DNA from: CAYHWW01 sp964360145 | GTDB taxonomy: Bacteria; Bdellovibrionota; UBA1018; CAYHWW01 | Assembly (NCBI GenBank): GCA_964360145.1 | Contig: CAYHWW010000007.1 | Coordinates: 1 to 52,779, forward strand | Direction: 5' to 3' | Length of the DNA stretch: 52,779 bases | In this document: one piece after another, positions 15,091 to 23,606 of the stretch | How the letters are laid out: every line of letters starts with the position of its first letter | Numbering within the stretch: the stretch's first letter is position 1 | Notes under the pieces: model-generated | Told to the model about the DNA's origin: nothing | Databases searched by the model: none | Seen by the model: only the letters and a program-made list of their open reading frames with translations | Translations under genes and position numbers: made by a program

Positions 15091-15309
15091 ATGAGTGAAA
15101 TCAAGTGTCATGATTTTGAAATCTCGGATGCAACGTTCTTTGACAAATTAAAATGGCTGACCTCGAAAGAGGCCGCGTTCCTACTTCGGACGTCGGTTGG
15201 ACAGATTCGCAATCTGGTCTGGCGCGGAAGGCTTAAAGCTTTCCACCTAGGCACCCGACTCCGGTTTCTCAGGAGTGATGTCGAAAACTTATTAATGCCC
15301 GCTTTTTAA
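15091..15309 (+). CDS. excisionase-like helix-turn-helix protein
   Basis: A 72-residue protein with a MerR/excisionase-type winged helix: WLTSKEAAFLLRTSVGQIRNLVWRGRLKAFHLGTRLRFLRSDVENLL. Such proteins bend attachment-site DNA and favour excision. It lies 12 bp ahead of the integrase start, and its stop is followed at once by the integrase AGGAGG. A general DNA-binding role is equally possible. Confidence 0.75.
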   Translation: MSEIKCHDFEISDATFFDKLKWLTSKEAAFLLRTSVGQIRNLVWRGRLKAFHLGTRLRFLRSDVENLLMPAF

Positions 15310-15321
15310 GGAGGCTTGAAT

Positions 15322-16482
15322 ATGTCAGTGACATCATACGTTTCAGATACAGGTGAAACGCTCTGGAAGGCTTCGGCCACAGTGCGAAGCAGTAAAAACA
15401 TTTCCGTTCGTGTGCAGAAAGCGAAATTCGCAATCACCACCGAACGAGATGCAAAACGAGAAGAAACCCGGTTAATCCGGGAGTGTGAACGTGAGGTCTC
15501 TCTACGAGAAAACCAAGGCTCAAGTTGGGGCGCGGTTGTCGAAAGCTGGGATATGCATCTTTCGAAAGAAAGTGCTGACTCTATAAGTGAAACAACGCGA
15601 ACCGACTATGTAAATGCTCTCAAAAAACACACGCACTTCTGGTGGAAACGGCAAGCAGCCGAGATCAACAGGGCTGACGTGTGTGAGGTACTAAATCAGC
15701 TCAAGGCGCACGACACATCGGTGAGCTACCAGAATAAGTTGAAGGTCATCATCAACCGCATCTTCATTTATGGAATGGATCACCGCTTGATCTGTGGTGT
15801 GGATCGAAGTCCAGCGTATGGGATCAGTCTTGGAAGGGATGAAGAGAAGAAACCCGAAATCCTGACTTTGACTGAAATCCGAAAGCTTCTTCAAGAAGCA
15901 AGACGGATGAACCATGAGTGGTTTCCAGTGTGGTCTTTAGCTCTACTCACAGGAATGAGAAGTGGAGAGCTATACGCTCTGCTTTGGAATGATATAGATT
16001 TTGAAAACAAAACGATCTACGTCACCAAGTCGTACAATCCCCGGCGCAAAGTGATCAAGAGCACTAAGGCCGGATACTGGCGACACGTTCCCATGTCTGA
16101 CGAGCTGATCGCACTCTTAAACGAGCTGAAAGCCCTAGCCCCTGACCGCCGCGAAGTCCTACCCCGATTCTGGGAGTGGACCAAGGGCCAGCAGGCAAGG
16201 GTGCTCAGAGCGTTCTGTGAGGGCATAGGCATTCCATCCGTCAAGTTTCATACTCTGAGAGCGTGTTTTTCGACACAGCTCATCAGGAGCAGCGTAGCAC
16301 CGGCAGTGGTGATGAAAATTTGTGGTTGGAAAGACCTAGAAACGATGCAACGCTATATTAGGCTTGCTGGGATAGAAACGAAGGGCGCTACAAACGTTCT
16401 GAAAGTTCTTCCCGACGCGGATGTTGCGGCTCGGGTGGTGAATTTATTCACCCGCGAGAGCATCGTTCAAAAGCAGGAATGA
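15322..16482 (+). CDS. tyrosine recombinase (integrase)
   Basis: Catalyses integration and excision of the element. It has 386 residues from ATG 15322, which has AGGAGG at the right distance; TTG 15316 is an in-frame alternative. An SAM-like core-binding domain spans ~80-165. Catalytic motifs are LTGMRSGELYALLW (first Arg), HTLRACFSTQLI (His-x-x-Arg) and GWKDLETMQRYIRLA (nucleophile Tyr). It ends 79 bp before the right repeat, the normal position for a tRNA-targeting integrase. Confidence 0.93.
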   Translation: MSVTSYVSDTGETLWKASATVRSSKNISVRVQKAKFAITTERDAKREETRLIRECEREVSLRENQGSSWGAVVESWDMHLSKESADSISETTRTDYVNALKKHTHFWWKRQAAEINRADVCEVLNQLKAHDTSVSYQNKLKVIINRIFIYGMDHRLICGVDRSPAYGISLGRDEEKKPEILTLTEIRKLLQEARRMNHEWFPVWSLALLTGMRSGELYALLWNDIDFENKTIYVTKSYNPRRKVIKSTKAGYWRHVPMSDELIALLNELKALAPDRREVLPRFWEWTKGQQARVLRAFCEGIGIPSVKFHTLRACFSTQLIRSSVAPAVVMKICGWKDLETMQRYIRLAGIETKGATNVLKVLPDADVAARVVNLFTRESIVQKQE

Positions 16483-16505
16483 CGACGAGTGATACAATGA
16501 CTTGT

Positions 16506-16522
16506 CTGAGTTCTGTCTGAGT
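16506..16522. repeat. phased CTGAGT repeats at right end of element
   Basis: CTGAGT at 16506 and 16517, again 11 bp apart and in the same orientation as the three copies at the left end. They lie between the integrase stop and the right attachment repeat. Probable recombinase arm sites. Confidence 0.5.
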
Positions 16523-16561
16523 CGAAGGTTAAAGCCTTGAATTTGTTAAACAGGCGGCGAA

Positions 16562-16571
16562 TCCGCCATTA
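16562..16571. repeat. right attachment repeat (attR candidate)
   Basis: TCCGCCATTA, an exact copy of the tRNA-Ser 3' end at 3462-3471. CGAATCC just before it also echoes the tRNA T loop, but out of register. Confidence 0.5.
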
Positions 16572-16584
16572 CTGATCATGGGCC
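16569..16584 (+). repeat. left copy of 16-bp direct repeat
   Basis: TTACTGATCATGGGCC, identical to 22025-22040. With mismatches the similarity runs further left (CCGCCATT against CCGACATTT). It contains the start codon of the ABC ATPase. Confidence 0.5.
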
Positions 16585-17303
16585 GACTGACCGACAACTC
16601 TCCGATAATCTTCACGGCCAAGGGTTTGACAAAAAGTTACCGCATGGGGGAAGTGCAGGTTCATGCTTTGCAGGGCGTCGACCTGACGCTCCGTGGCGGT
16701 GAGTTTGTAGTTCTACTGGGCCCTTCAGGCAGTGGAAAATCCACCCTGCTAAATATCCTGGGAGGTCTCGACGCGGCGACCTCCGGTGAAGTGTTCTACC
16801 GCGACCACAATCTCGTAACGTCCTCCGAGGATGACCTCGCAAAATTCCGACGTGAACATGTAGGCTTCGTTTTCCAATTCTACAACCTTATCCCTAGCCT
16901 CACAGCCGAAGAAAACGTGGCCCTAGTCACTGAAATATCCCGTAATCCGATGAACCCCCTGGATGCCCTGCGTCTGGTGGACCTTGAAGATCGAAAATCC
17001 CATTTTCCCTCCCAACTCTCCGGCGGGGAACAACAGCGCGTGGCCATAGCCCGGGCCGTTGCAAAAAATCCAGACATTCTACTCTGCGACGAACCCACTG
17101 GGGCCCTTGATTTTCAAACTGGCAAACGAGTCCTCGAAGCCATCCTCCACGTGAATAAAACCCTGGGTACGCTCGCCGTTGTCATCACCCATAACGCCGC
17201 CATCGCGGATCTAGCCGATCGGGTGATCCAACTCACCGGCGGTCGCATCCGATCCGATGAGATGAATACTCATCGCAAATCCCTTGATGAGATTCATTGG
17301 TGA
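16578..17303 (+). CDS. ABC exporter ATP-binding protein (LolD/MacB type)
   Basis: A 241-residue ATPase with Walker A GPSGSGKST, Q-loop FQFYNLIP, signature LSGGEQQR and Walker B ILLCDEPTGALD. HALQGVDLTLRGGEFVVLLG is typical of the LolD/MacB/DevA branch that works with FtsX-like permeases. Its stop overlaps the permease start (TGATGA). The ATG at 16578 lies inside a repeat and has no ribosome-binding site; no better start is visible. With the next two genes it forms a three-part exporter; no TolC gene is in the window. Confidence 0.92.
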   Translation: MGRLTDNSPIIFTAKGLTKSYRMGEVQVHALQGVDLTLRGGEFVVLLGPSGSGKSTLLNILGGLDAATSGEVFYRDHNLVTSSEDDLAKFRREHVGFVFQFYNLIPSLTAEENVALVTEISRNPMNPLDALRLVDLEDRKSHFPSQLSGGEQQRVAIARAVAKNPDILLCDEPTGALDFQTGKRVLEAILHVNKTLGTLAVVITHNAAIADLADRVIQLTGGRIRSDEMNTHRKSLDEIHW

Positions 17304-19663
17304 TGAAGGTCCTCAATCGCAAGCTATTCAGGGAGCTGAAGACGTTGCGCACACAGGCTTTCACCGCTGCTATTTTAGTGATCTGCGGCGTGTCCCTGCT
17401 TGTTTCAGCGTGGAGCGCCTATCAGTCTCTGCTTCAAGCGAAAAACCAGTATTATCGCGATTACCGTTTTGCTGACATTTTTGGGGAACTCAAGCGCGCA
17501 CCCCTCGCCCTAGCCACCCGTATCAGTGCCATCCCGGGGGTCGACGCCATTGACGCAAGAATTGTCATCGACGGGCTCATTGATATTCCCGGCCAGGAAG
17601 AGCCTAGCGTGGGGCGCTTCATCTCCATCCCGTCCGGGAGCCAGCCCGCCCTCAACCAAGTTTACCTGCGTCGGGGGAGGCTACCTCAGGATGGAGCTGA
17701 AACAGAGGTGGCCCTCCATGAAGGCTATGCCCAGGCCAACCGGCTCCAGCTCGGGGATCAGCTGCACGTCCTCATCCAAGGACAGCGCGAACAAGTACGC
17801 ATTGTGGGTATTGCCCTCTCCCCGGAGCATGTGTACGCACTGAGCCCCGCCGCTCCGCTACCTGACGACCGCCACTTCGGAATTATGTGGCTCAGCACGA
17901 AGCAGCTGGAACGCCTGGCACGCATGCCCACGGAATTCAACAGCATCGCGATTGGTCTCGATAAATACGCACTCCCCGATGCCACCATCGCTCACATCGA
18001 TCGGCTCCTGAAGCCTTATGGCGGTCGAGGCGCTTACGGGCGCGATCGACAAATGTCGAACATGTTCGTATCCGACGAAATTCGACAGCAGAAAGCCTCC
18101 GCAATTTACAGCCCGGCCATCTTTCTCTGTGTGGCAGCGTTTCTCATTCACGTCATCAGCTCCCGGCTCATCGCCACCCACCGCGGCCAAATCGCCACAC
18201 TCAAAGCCGTTGGCTACTCTAACAGCGAAGTCTCTGGGCATTACATCAAACTCATCGTGCTGATGATGCTACTCGGGGCAATTCCCGGAGTGGCCGTTGG
18301 CGGTGCCCTCGGTGGGCTTTTGGCAAAAAGCTATGAGGCTTATTTTCGCTTTCCCAGCCTGGATTTTTCTCTCAATGCGTACTCAGTATTTATTGGCATC
18401 ACGGCGGGGATCATACCCGGGCTTCTTGGCGGCTGGACCAGCATCCGCTCGGCCTCGCGCTTAGCACCCGCGGAGGCCATGCGTCCTCCCTCGCCGCCCG
18501 ACTTCCATCGTGGACTCTTCGGGCGTATGGGCGCATCAGATAAATTCAGCGCCCTCTCCAAAATGATGTGGCGCAACGTTCTATTCCGTCCACTGAGGCT
18601 CACACTCTCTGTTTTAGGCATGTCCATCGCGCTTTCCGTCGTGGTCATGGCCGGCGCATGGAACGACGTCCTTGACTTCCTCATGACTACGCAATTTCAG
18701 CGGGTACAGCGCGAAGATCTCAGCGTTGCCTTCATCCGCCCCGTGCCCACGGGGGGCATCCAGCAGCTTTCACGCATGGATGGCGTCCTCACCGTGGAGG
18801 GCTATCGCGTAGTTCCCGTTAGAGTCCGTTACCAAAACCATAAACGCGAACTGTCTCTCACGGGATGGCCCAAACGGGGGATGCGCCAGAGACTCGATGC
18901 CCAACTTAAATCCATCCCACTACCAACGAACGGCATGTTGCTCTCTCAGTTCTTTCGCGATGAATGGGGCGTTCACGCCGGTGAAAAAGTCCAAGTTGAA
19001 GTCCTCGAGGGTGAACAGAGAACAGTAGAAATCACCGTATCGGGCTTCACCGAGGATTTAGTTGGCCTCAACGCAGCCATGAGCATCGAGGCCCTGTGGC
19101 GCGTTCTCGGCGAAGAACCTGTTTATAACCTTGCCACCGTCAAGACAGACAAACGGAAGACAGGCTCACTTTACGTCAAGTTGAAGGCACTGCCCGTCGT
19201 AGCGGCAGTGAACTTGAAAGATGCGATGTATCGCGGATTTCAAGAGAGCATGGGGACCATGATCCGCGTCTCGACCCTCATTTTAATTTGTTTTGCTCTC
19301 AGTATTGCCCTGGGGGTCATCTACAATTCAGTTCGCGTTAGCTTTTCAGAGAGGTCTTGGGAGTTGGCGAGCCTGCGAGTCATGGGCTTTGGCAAAGACG
19401 CAGTCTTCAGGCTCCTCCTCGGAGAAGTGGCTACCCAAGTCTTCATGTGCCTCCTCCCGGGTTGTATCATCGGGTATGGCCTGACCCATTTGATCATGAG
19501 CACCATCCACGCCGAGACCTTCGGGTTCCCCGTGCTCATTCGGCTGTCAACCTATGCCAAGAGCATTCTGGTCATCCTGTTGGCACTCGCCATGAGCGCC
19601 CTCGTCGTGAGAAGAATGATTTCAAAGCTCAGCTTAGCGGAGGCGCTCAAGGCGCGGGAGTAA
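17303..19663 (+). CDS. ABC exporter permease with two FtsX-like domains
   Basis: 786 residues. A membrane segment near residues 20-40 is followed by a large periplasmic domain (~45-255), then three membrane segments around 265-380 (first FtsX core), a segment near 430, a second periplasmic part (~455-650) and a final group of three. The layout matches duplicated FtsX/MacB-type permeases of about 800 residues. Start chosen at ATG 17303, which overlaps the ATPase stop; TTG 17297 is the alternative. The substrate is unknown. Confidence 0.88.
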   Translation: MKVLNRKLFRELKTLRTQAFTAAILVICGVSLLVSAWSAYQSLLQAKNQYYRDYRFADIFGELKRAPLALATRISAIPGVDAIDARIVIDGLIDIPGQEEPSVGRFISIPSGSQPALNQVYLRRGRLPQDGAETEVALHEGYAQANRLQLGDQLHVLIQGQREQVRIVGIALSPEHVYALSPAAPLPDDRHFGIMWLSTKQLERLARMPTEFNSIAIGLDKYALPDATIAHIDRLLKPYGGRGAYGRDRQMSNMFVSDEIRQQKASAIYSPAIFLCVAAFLIHVISSRLIATHRGQIATLKAVGYSNSEVSGHYIKLIVLMMLLGAIPGVAVGGALGGLLAKSYEAYFRFPSLDFSLNAYSVFIGITAGIIPGLLGGWTSIRSASRLAPAEAMRPPSPPDFHRGLFGRMGASDKFSALSKMMWRNVLFRPLRLTLSVLGMSIALSVVVMAGAWNDVLDFLMTTQFQRVQREDLSVAFIRPVPTGGIQQLSRMDGVLTVEGYRVVPVRVRYQNHKRELSLTGWPKRGMRQRLDAQLKSIPLPTNGMLLSQFFRDEWGVHAGEKVQVEVLEGEQRTVEITVSGFTEDLVGLNAAMSIEALWRVLGEEPVYNLATVKTDKRKTGSLYVKLKALPVVAAVNLKDAMYRGFQESMGTMIRVSTLILICFALSIALGVIYNSVRVSFSERSWELASLRVMGFGKDAVFRLLLGEVATQVFMCLLPGCIIGYGLTHLIMSTIHAETFGFPVLIRLSTYAKSILVILLALAMSALVVRRMISKLSLAEALKARE

Positions 19664-19672
19664 TTGATCAGC

Positions 19673-20578
19673 ATGGCGAAATTCGACAGAAAAAAACTTG
19701 CGCGCCTCAGCCTCTACGCCCTAGTCGCTGTTTGCGTCATTGCCCTGCTCTACGTCGCCATCGTGCCAAGGCCCATCGCCGTGGACGAAGCACGCGTCAT
19801 ACGAGGCACCCTCATCGAGATCATTAGGACGGACGCCGTGCTCCGCGCAAAAACGCGCTACACGGTACCTGCCTTCGCTGAAGGCGACATCAAGAGAGTA
19901 GATCTCAAAGTCGGCGATGCAATCAAAAAAGACCAACCCATCACGGAACTATATTGGGACCTCAAATACGAACCAGTGCGTTCTCCCCTCACAGGGGTCC
20001 TTTCCAAAATATATCGTGAAAGCGCCGGCCCCATCCACGGAGGGGAACCCATTGTAGAGGTGGTGGACCCTGAACATCTTGAAGCCGTGGCGGAACTTCT
20101 CACCACGGATGCAGCCCGAGTCCACTTGGGCAACACAGCCATCATCCACGGATGGGGCGGAACAGAGACCCTGAACGCCAGAGTTACTCGCATCAGCAAG
20201 GCGGCCTTCACAAAACAATCGGCCCTGGGGGTGGAGGAAGAGAGGACGGAAGTGACTCTGGACTTAAACGCCGTACCCGCCTCCATCATGTCGCGCGTTG
20301 GCAGCGGATTTCATATCGAAGTTGTCATCGAGCTATCCAGGCATGACCACGTACTCAAAGTTCCCGCCGGTGCCGTCTTCAGAGATGGAAAAAATTGGGC
20401 CGTATACCGCAATGTCGAGCACCGAGCCAGATCGACCCAGGTTTCCATCGGGGCTCAGGGGGAACAGGAGACTGTCATCACCAGCGGGCTCTCAGAGGGA
20501 GAGACCGTCATCGTGTACCCAGGCGACTTGATCAAAGAGGGCGCACGCATCAAGCCGTCGGCTAACAACAAACTGTAA
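19673..20578 (+). CDS. periplasmic adaptor (HlyD/membrane fusion protein family)
   Basis: An N-terminal membrane segment (LYALVAVCVIALLYVAIVP) is followed by a short adaptor: PAFAEGDIKRVDLKVGDAIKKDQPI and SPLTGVLSKIY form the split lipoyl-like domain, with beta-barrel sequence (VPAGAVFRDGKNWAVY, SEGETVIVYPGDLI) at the end. It is short (302 residues) because the coiled-coil hairpin is nearly absent, so direct docking to a TolC trimer is doubtful. ATG 19673 preferred over TTG 19664. Last gene of the exporter operon. Confidence 0.85.
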   Translation: MAKFDRKKLARLSLYALVAVCVIALLYVAIVPRPIAVDEARVIRGTLIEIIRTDAVLRAKTRYTVPAFAEGDIKRVDLKVGDAIKKDQPITELYWDLKYEPVRSPLTGVLSKIYRESAGPIHGGEPIVEVVDPEHLEAVAELLTTDAARVHLGNTAIIHGWGGTETLNARVTRISKAAFTKQSALGVEEERTEVTLDLNAVPASIMSRVGSGFHIEVVIELSRHDHVLKVPAGAVFRDGKNWAVYRNVEHRARSTQVSIGAQGEQETVITSGLSEGETVIVYPGDLIKEGARIKPSANNKL

Positions 20579-20644
20579 TCTATATTTCCTATGAGGTCCT
20601 AAGGATTTAGCAATCGCTGTCAAGTGGGCTCCGGGTCTTGTCTA

Positions 20645-20672
20645 TTGCCTGAATAGATATCCCAATGATAAT
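20645..20672 (+). promoter_or_regulatory. promoter candidate for the phosphodiesterase gene
   Basis: TTGCCT (20645-20650) and GATAAT (20667-20672) with a 16-bp spacer. Transcription would start within a few bases of the ATG at 20682, so the message may be nearly leaderless; no ribosome-binding site is seen. Confidence 0.35.
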
Positions 20673-20681
20673 TTATATTTA

Positions 20682-22001
20682 ATGCTTCAGCTATTTAAGC
20701 TCAATCGAATCATCTCGGCTGTATTTCTTCATGCAGTCATTGTTCTTGGTGGTTGTTCCTCCACTAATCCTTCTTTTGCTGAGAAGGATTCATTCCACCA
20801 AAGAAACCGTTCCGAGCACATCACCAAACCCTACGTTGTGCTTATTTCGATCGATGGTTATCGACATGATTACACGGATCGATTTAGTCCCCCGAATTTA
20901 ACCCAGATTCGCAATGAAGGCGCATCTGCAAAAAGTTTGATCCCAGTTTTCCCTTCAAAAACATATCCCAATCACTACAGCATCGTTACGGGGCTTTACG
21001 CGGAGAATCATGGCATCGTGGCAAATTACTTCTATGATTTTTCCCGCGCTCCGAATGACCAGCTGTACAAGTTAGCGAATAGGCCCGCAGTAAGAGACGG
21101 GAGTTGGTATGGGGGCGAACCCATTTGGGTTACAGCGGAAAAGCAAGGAATGCTCACAGCCAACTACTTTTGGCCTGGTGGCGAAGCTGCGATTCAAGGA
21201 GTACGCCCGACTTACACGCTTACTTACAACGAAAGTATTCCAAATTCAGAACGGGTAAAGCAAGTTCTTGCTTGGCTCAAACTTCCAGCGGAATCTCGCC
21301 CGCATTTTATCTGCCTTTACTTCTCTGATGTGGACACCGCAGGGCATATGTTTGGAACGGAGTCCTCGGAAGTGAAAGAAGCTGTGACTCAAGTTGATGC
21401 GGCCATCGGCGAACTTCGTGCTGGCCTTGAAAAAACCGATCTTCCCGTTAATGTCGTCATCGTATCTGATCACGGCATGCAGGATCTTGATCCAAAAAAA
21501 GTTGAATACCTTGATGACCTCACTGACCTGACGGGGGTTACTCTTGGTGATCTGGGTCCTCAAGTGCTGCTGTACAGCAACAATAAATCCAAATCAGAAA
21601 AGATTTATGCTGACCTCCAGTCAAAGGGTAAGCACTTCAAAATCTACCGAAGGAATGAAATGCCCAGAAGGTATCATTACTCTAAAAGCATCCGAATTGG
21701 TGATCTCGTCGTCATTGCAGATGCTCCTTATTCCGTAGGCATTCACGACAATAGGTTTAAGATGCCAAAAGCTAACCATGGCTATGATCCTGAAACAAAT
21801 TCAACTATGCATGGAATTTTTTATTCCTATGGACCCAATGTTAAAGAGAGAGTCCAGCTAAAATCTGTCAGAAATATTCACATCTATCCGTTGATTCTAA
21901 AGATGCTGGATTTATCGGTTCCACCAGGCATCGACGGGGACATTCGTGTATTGAAACCGATTTACACGCCATCGCCGCGGAGGCAAGGCACTCAGCTCTA
22001 A
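20682..22001 (+). CDS. lipoprotein ectonucleotide pyrophosphatase/phosphodiesterase-like enzyme
   Basis: An alkaline-phosphatase-superfamily hydrolase of 439 residues. The signal peptide ends in a lipobox (IVLGGC, Cys near 25), so it is lipid-anchored outside the cytoplasm. LISIDGYRHDY supplies the first metal Asp. PSKTYPNHYSIVTGLY carries the nucleophile Thr, as in NPP enzymes. YFSDVDTAGHMFG and VSDHGM complete the two-zinc site, and NHGYDPE the last His. NPP enzymes split nucleotide or lipid phosphodiesters. The substrate here is unknown. It has its own promoter and appears unrelated to the exporter. Confidence 0.88.
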   Translation: MLQLFKLNRIISAVFLHAVIVLGGCSSTNPSFAEKDSFHQRNRSEHITKPYVVLISIDGYRHDYTDRFSPPNLTQIRNEGASAKSLIPVFPSKTYPNHYSIVTGLYAENHGIVANYFYDFSRAPNDQLYKLANRPAVRDGSWYGGEPIWVTAEKQGMLTANYFWPGGEAAIQGVRPTYTLTYNESIPNSERVKQVLAWLKLPAESRPHFICLYFSDVDTAGHMFGTESSEVKEAVTQVDAAIGELRAGLEKTDLPVNVVIVSDHGMQDLDPKKVEYLDDLTDLTGVTLGDLGPQVLLYSNNKSKSEKIYADLQSKGKHFKIYRRNEMPRRYHYSKSIRIGDLVVIADAPYSVGIHDNRFKMPKANHGYDPETNSTMHGIFYSYGPNVKERVQLKSVRNIHIYPLILKMLDLSVPPGIDGDIRVLKPIYTPSPRRQGTQL

Positions 22002-22024
22002 AGTTATCCAGCCGCGCCCGACAT

Positions 22025-22040
22025 TTACTGATCATGGGCC
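22025..22040 (+). repeat. right copy of 16-bp direct repeat
   Basis: TTACTGATCATGGGCC, identical to 16569-16584. It ends exactly where the minus-strand lipoprotein gene ends (stop at 22041-22043). Confidence 0.5.
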
Positions 22041-23606
22041 TTACTTCCGCAGCTGTTCCACGGCCTGGGCGCCCATGACACCGGTGCCCCACTTGAAATA
22101 GCGCCGGTTGGCGATCTCGAAGAGCGAGTTCCGACCGTTGCTCTTCAAGTAATCTTCTAACTGTGCGTCTGACATGGTGGCCTCTGCGCCGCTGGGGCCT
22201 GGTGCGCCGCCCTTGCCGAAACTCACGCTGCCAGCGCCGGCAGTGCCGGCGTCACCACCCGAGCCGCCCTTGCCACCGAGCAGGCCCGCCATGAAATCCA
22301 TGGGACCGCCGGATTTTTTGCCACCACCGCCAGCGGACGCCGTGGAGTAGTCGAGCTTGGAACTGCCTTCGGCAAGACCGCCGCCTTTGCCATCACTCGC
22401 AGCCGTGAGACCATCGGAGCCAGTACCGGCGCCACCGCTGCTGCCACCACCGCCGGAGGAGCTGCCGCTGCCCCCAGCGCTAGAAGCCGCTAAGGGTGCC
22501 GCGCCGGGTGCGCTGCCCGACATGCTGCCGGAGCTGCCGCCAGCGCCGCCACCACCAGCGCCACTGGTGTGCACACCGGAGCTGTCGTCGCCGAAGCTAG
22601 CTTTTGCTGCCGCGGCCTGCGCCACTGCGGCGCCCGTTTTCGCCAGTGGGTTAAGCTCCACGCGGTTGTCTTCAATGAGGCCGCGGATAATGCCGGCTAA
22701 ACCAGTGCCCCCCGCGGAAGAGGCGATGGCGCCACCAGAGCCTAGAATGCCCAACAGGGTAGCCACACCAGGGTCCACACCCACGGCATTGTCAATATGT
22801 TGATAACGGGAAAGCTCCCCAAGTCGGGCCGCGCCAGGGTTGGCTGACTCGCCGAACAAGAACGATATTCGTTTGCTGACATCCTCCGCGGCGGTGCCGA
22901 TGCGCCGCCCTAAAATAGGCCCCGGCGTGCAGAAATAGTGCCGCGGCGCCAGCAGCTTCAAGAAATCGCCGGTGCCATTCGTATAAACTTTCTTGATGTA
23001 AGACATGTCACCAAGCAGCACGATGTCACCATCACTCGCATCAGCGAGGCGGAGAACGCCCAGCACGGTCTTATTCAAAATACTTTCACCCTCAATGGGG
23101 GGGAACAGACTCGGGGCATCCCTCGACTGAATTGCGCCGTACTCATAATGCTTTTCTTTCAAGAACCGCAAGTTGGCGCCCTGACCACCGAGAGACCTGC
23201 TCACACGATCAATATTGCGTTGATCGATGTTGTAATAGTAGTCCGCCTTGAGTTGCTGCATAGAAAGCTCGATGTTTCTAGCGCCCTCGGGGTCGCAGAT
23301 TTCTGGCCCACGGGCGAAGAACGGCCCGATCATGATGGGAGCCGCTTCAGTGGCGGAATACTCTTCACTGCCAAACTCTTTACGGCACACAGGGTCCTTC
23401 ACTTGCTGAACCACTCCAGGTGAAGAATCAACCACCTCTGGTTCATCGCAGTACACAAATGCCTTCTGAGGAATAACCTCGCAGTCTGACAGTTCCACCA
23501 CTGTGGGGTCTATGCCCAGCGGGCAGGGTAGCTTGGGGGTTCTGCCCCCGCAGCCAGCGGAGAGGTATGCGGCGAGCAAGGCAACAAGAGTCCGCTTGAA
23601 GTTCAT
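22041..23606 (-). CDS. unrecognised lipoprotein with Gly/Ser/Ala-rich tail
   Basis: 521 residues. The N-terminus is a lipoprotein signal peptide (lipobox LSAGC, Cys near 19). Residues ~20-330 form a probable folded domain with several Cys. Residues ~345-470 are a low-complexity Gly/Ser/Ala linker with runs such as GSGSSSGGGGSSGG. The last ~45 residues are again folded-looking and include MSDAQLEDYLKSNGRNSLFEIANRRYFKWG. I recognise no family. Its start overlaps the stop of the preceding Cys-rich gene by ATGA, so the two are probably partners in the envelope. Confidence 0.7.
   Translation of the reverse strand: MNFKRTLVALLAAYLSAGCGGRTPKLPCPLGIDPTVVELSDCEVIPQKAFVYCDEPEVVDSSPGVVQQVKDPVCRKEFGSEEYSATEAAPIMIGPFFARGPEICDPEGARNIELSMQQLKADYYYNIDQRNIDRVSRSLGGQGANLRFLKEKHYEYGAIQSRDAPSLFPPIEGESILNKTVLGVLRLADASDGDIVLLGDMSYIKKVYTNGTGDFLKLLAPRHYFCTPGPILGRRIGTAAEDVSKRISFLFGESANPGAARLGELSRYQHIDNAVGVDPGVATLLGILGSGGAIASSAGGTGLAGIIRGLIEDNRVELNPLAKTGAAVAQAAAAKASFGDDSSGVHTSGAGGGGAGGSSGSMSGSAPGAAPLAASSAGGSGSSSGGGGSSGGAGTGSDGLTAASDGKGGGLAEGSSKLDYSTASAGGGGKKSGGPMDFMAGLLGGKGGSGGDAGTAGAGSVSFGKGGAPGPSGAEATMSDAQLEDYLKSNGRNSLFEIANRRYFKWGTGVMGAQAVEQLRK

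Larger units (their letters stand above)
3462..16571. mobile_element. integrative mobilizable element at tRNA-Ser, ~13.1 kb
   Basis: The element lies between the 3' end of tRNA-Ser and the integrase. It carries a tyrosine recombinase next to its right end, an excisionase-like gene, a MobC-like protein and a relaxase, a HigBA-like toxin-antitoxin pair, and an eight-gene cargo. TCCGCCATTA occurs at both ends (3462-3471 and 16562-16571). Phased CTGAGT repeats sit just inside each end. No VirB/TrbE-type secretion genes or coupling protein are present, so transfer would depend on a helper. The cargo (OtsA, OtsB, GH15, DUF2914-type, exchanger, MarR, pseudo-receiver) points to osmotic or desiccation stress. 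Confidence 0.75.

Noticed and set aside
22357..22803. Pro/Leu-rich plus-strand open frame
   Set aside because: It is the reverse-strand shadow of the Gly/Ser/Ala-rich linker of the minus-strand lipoprotein, caused by biased codons.
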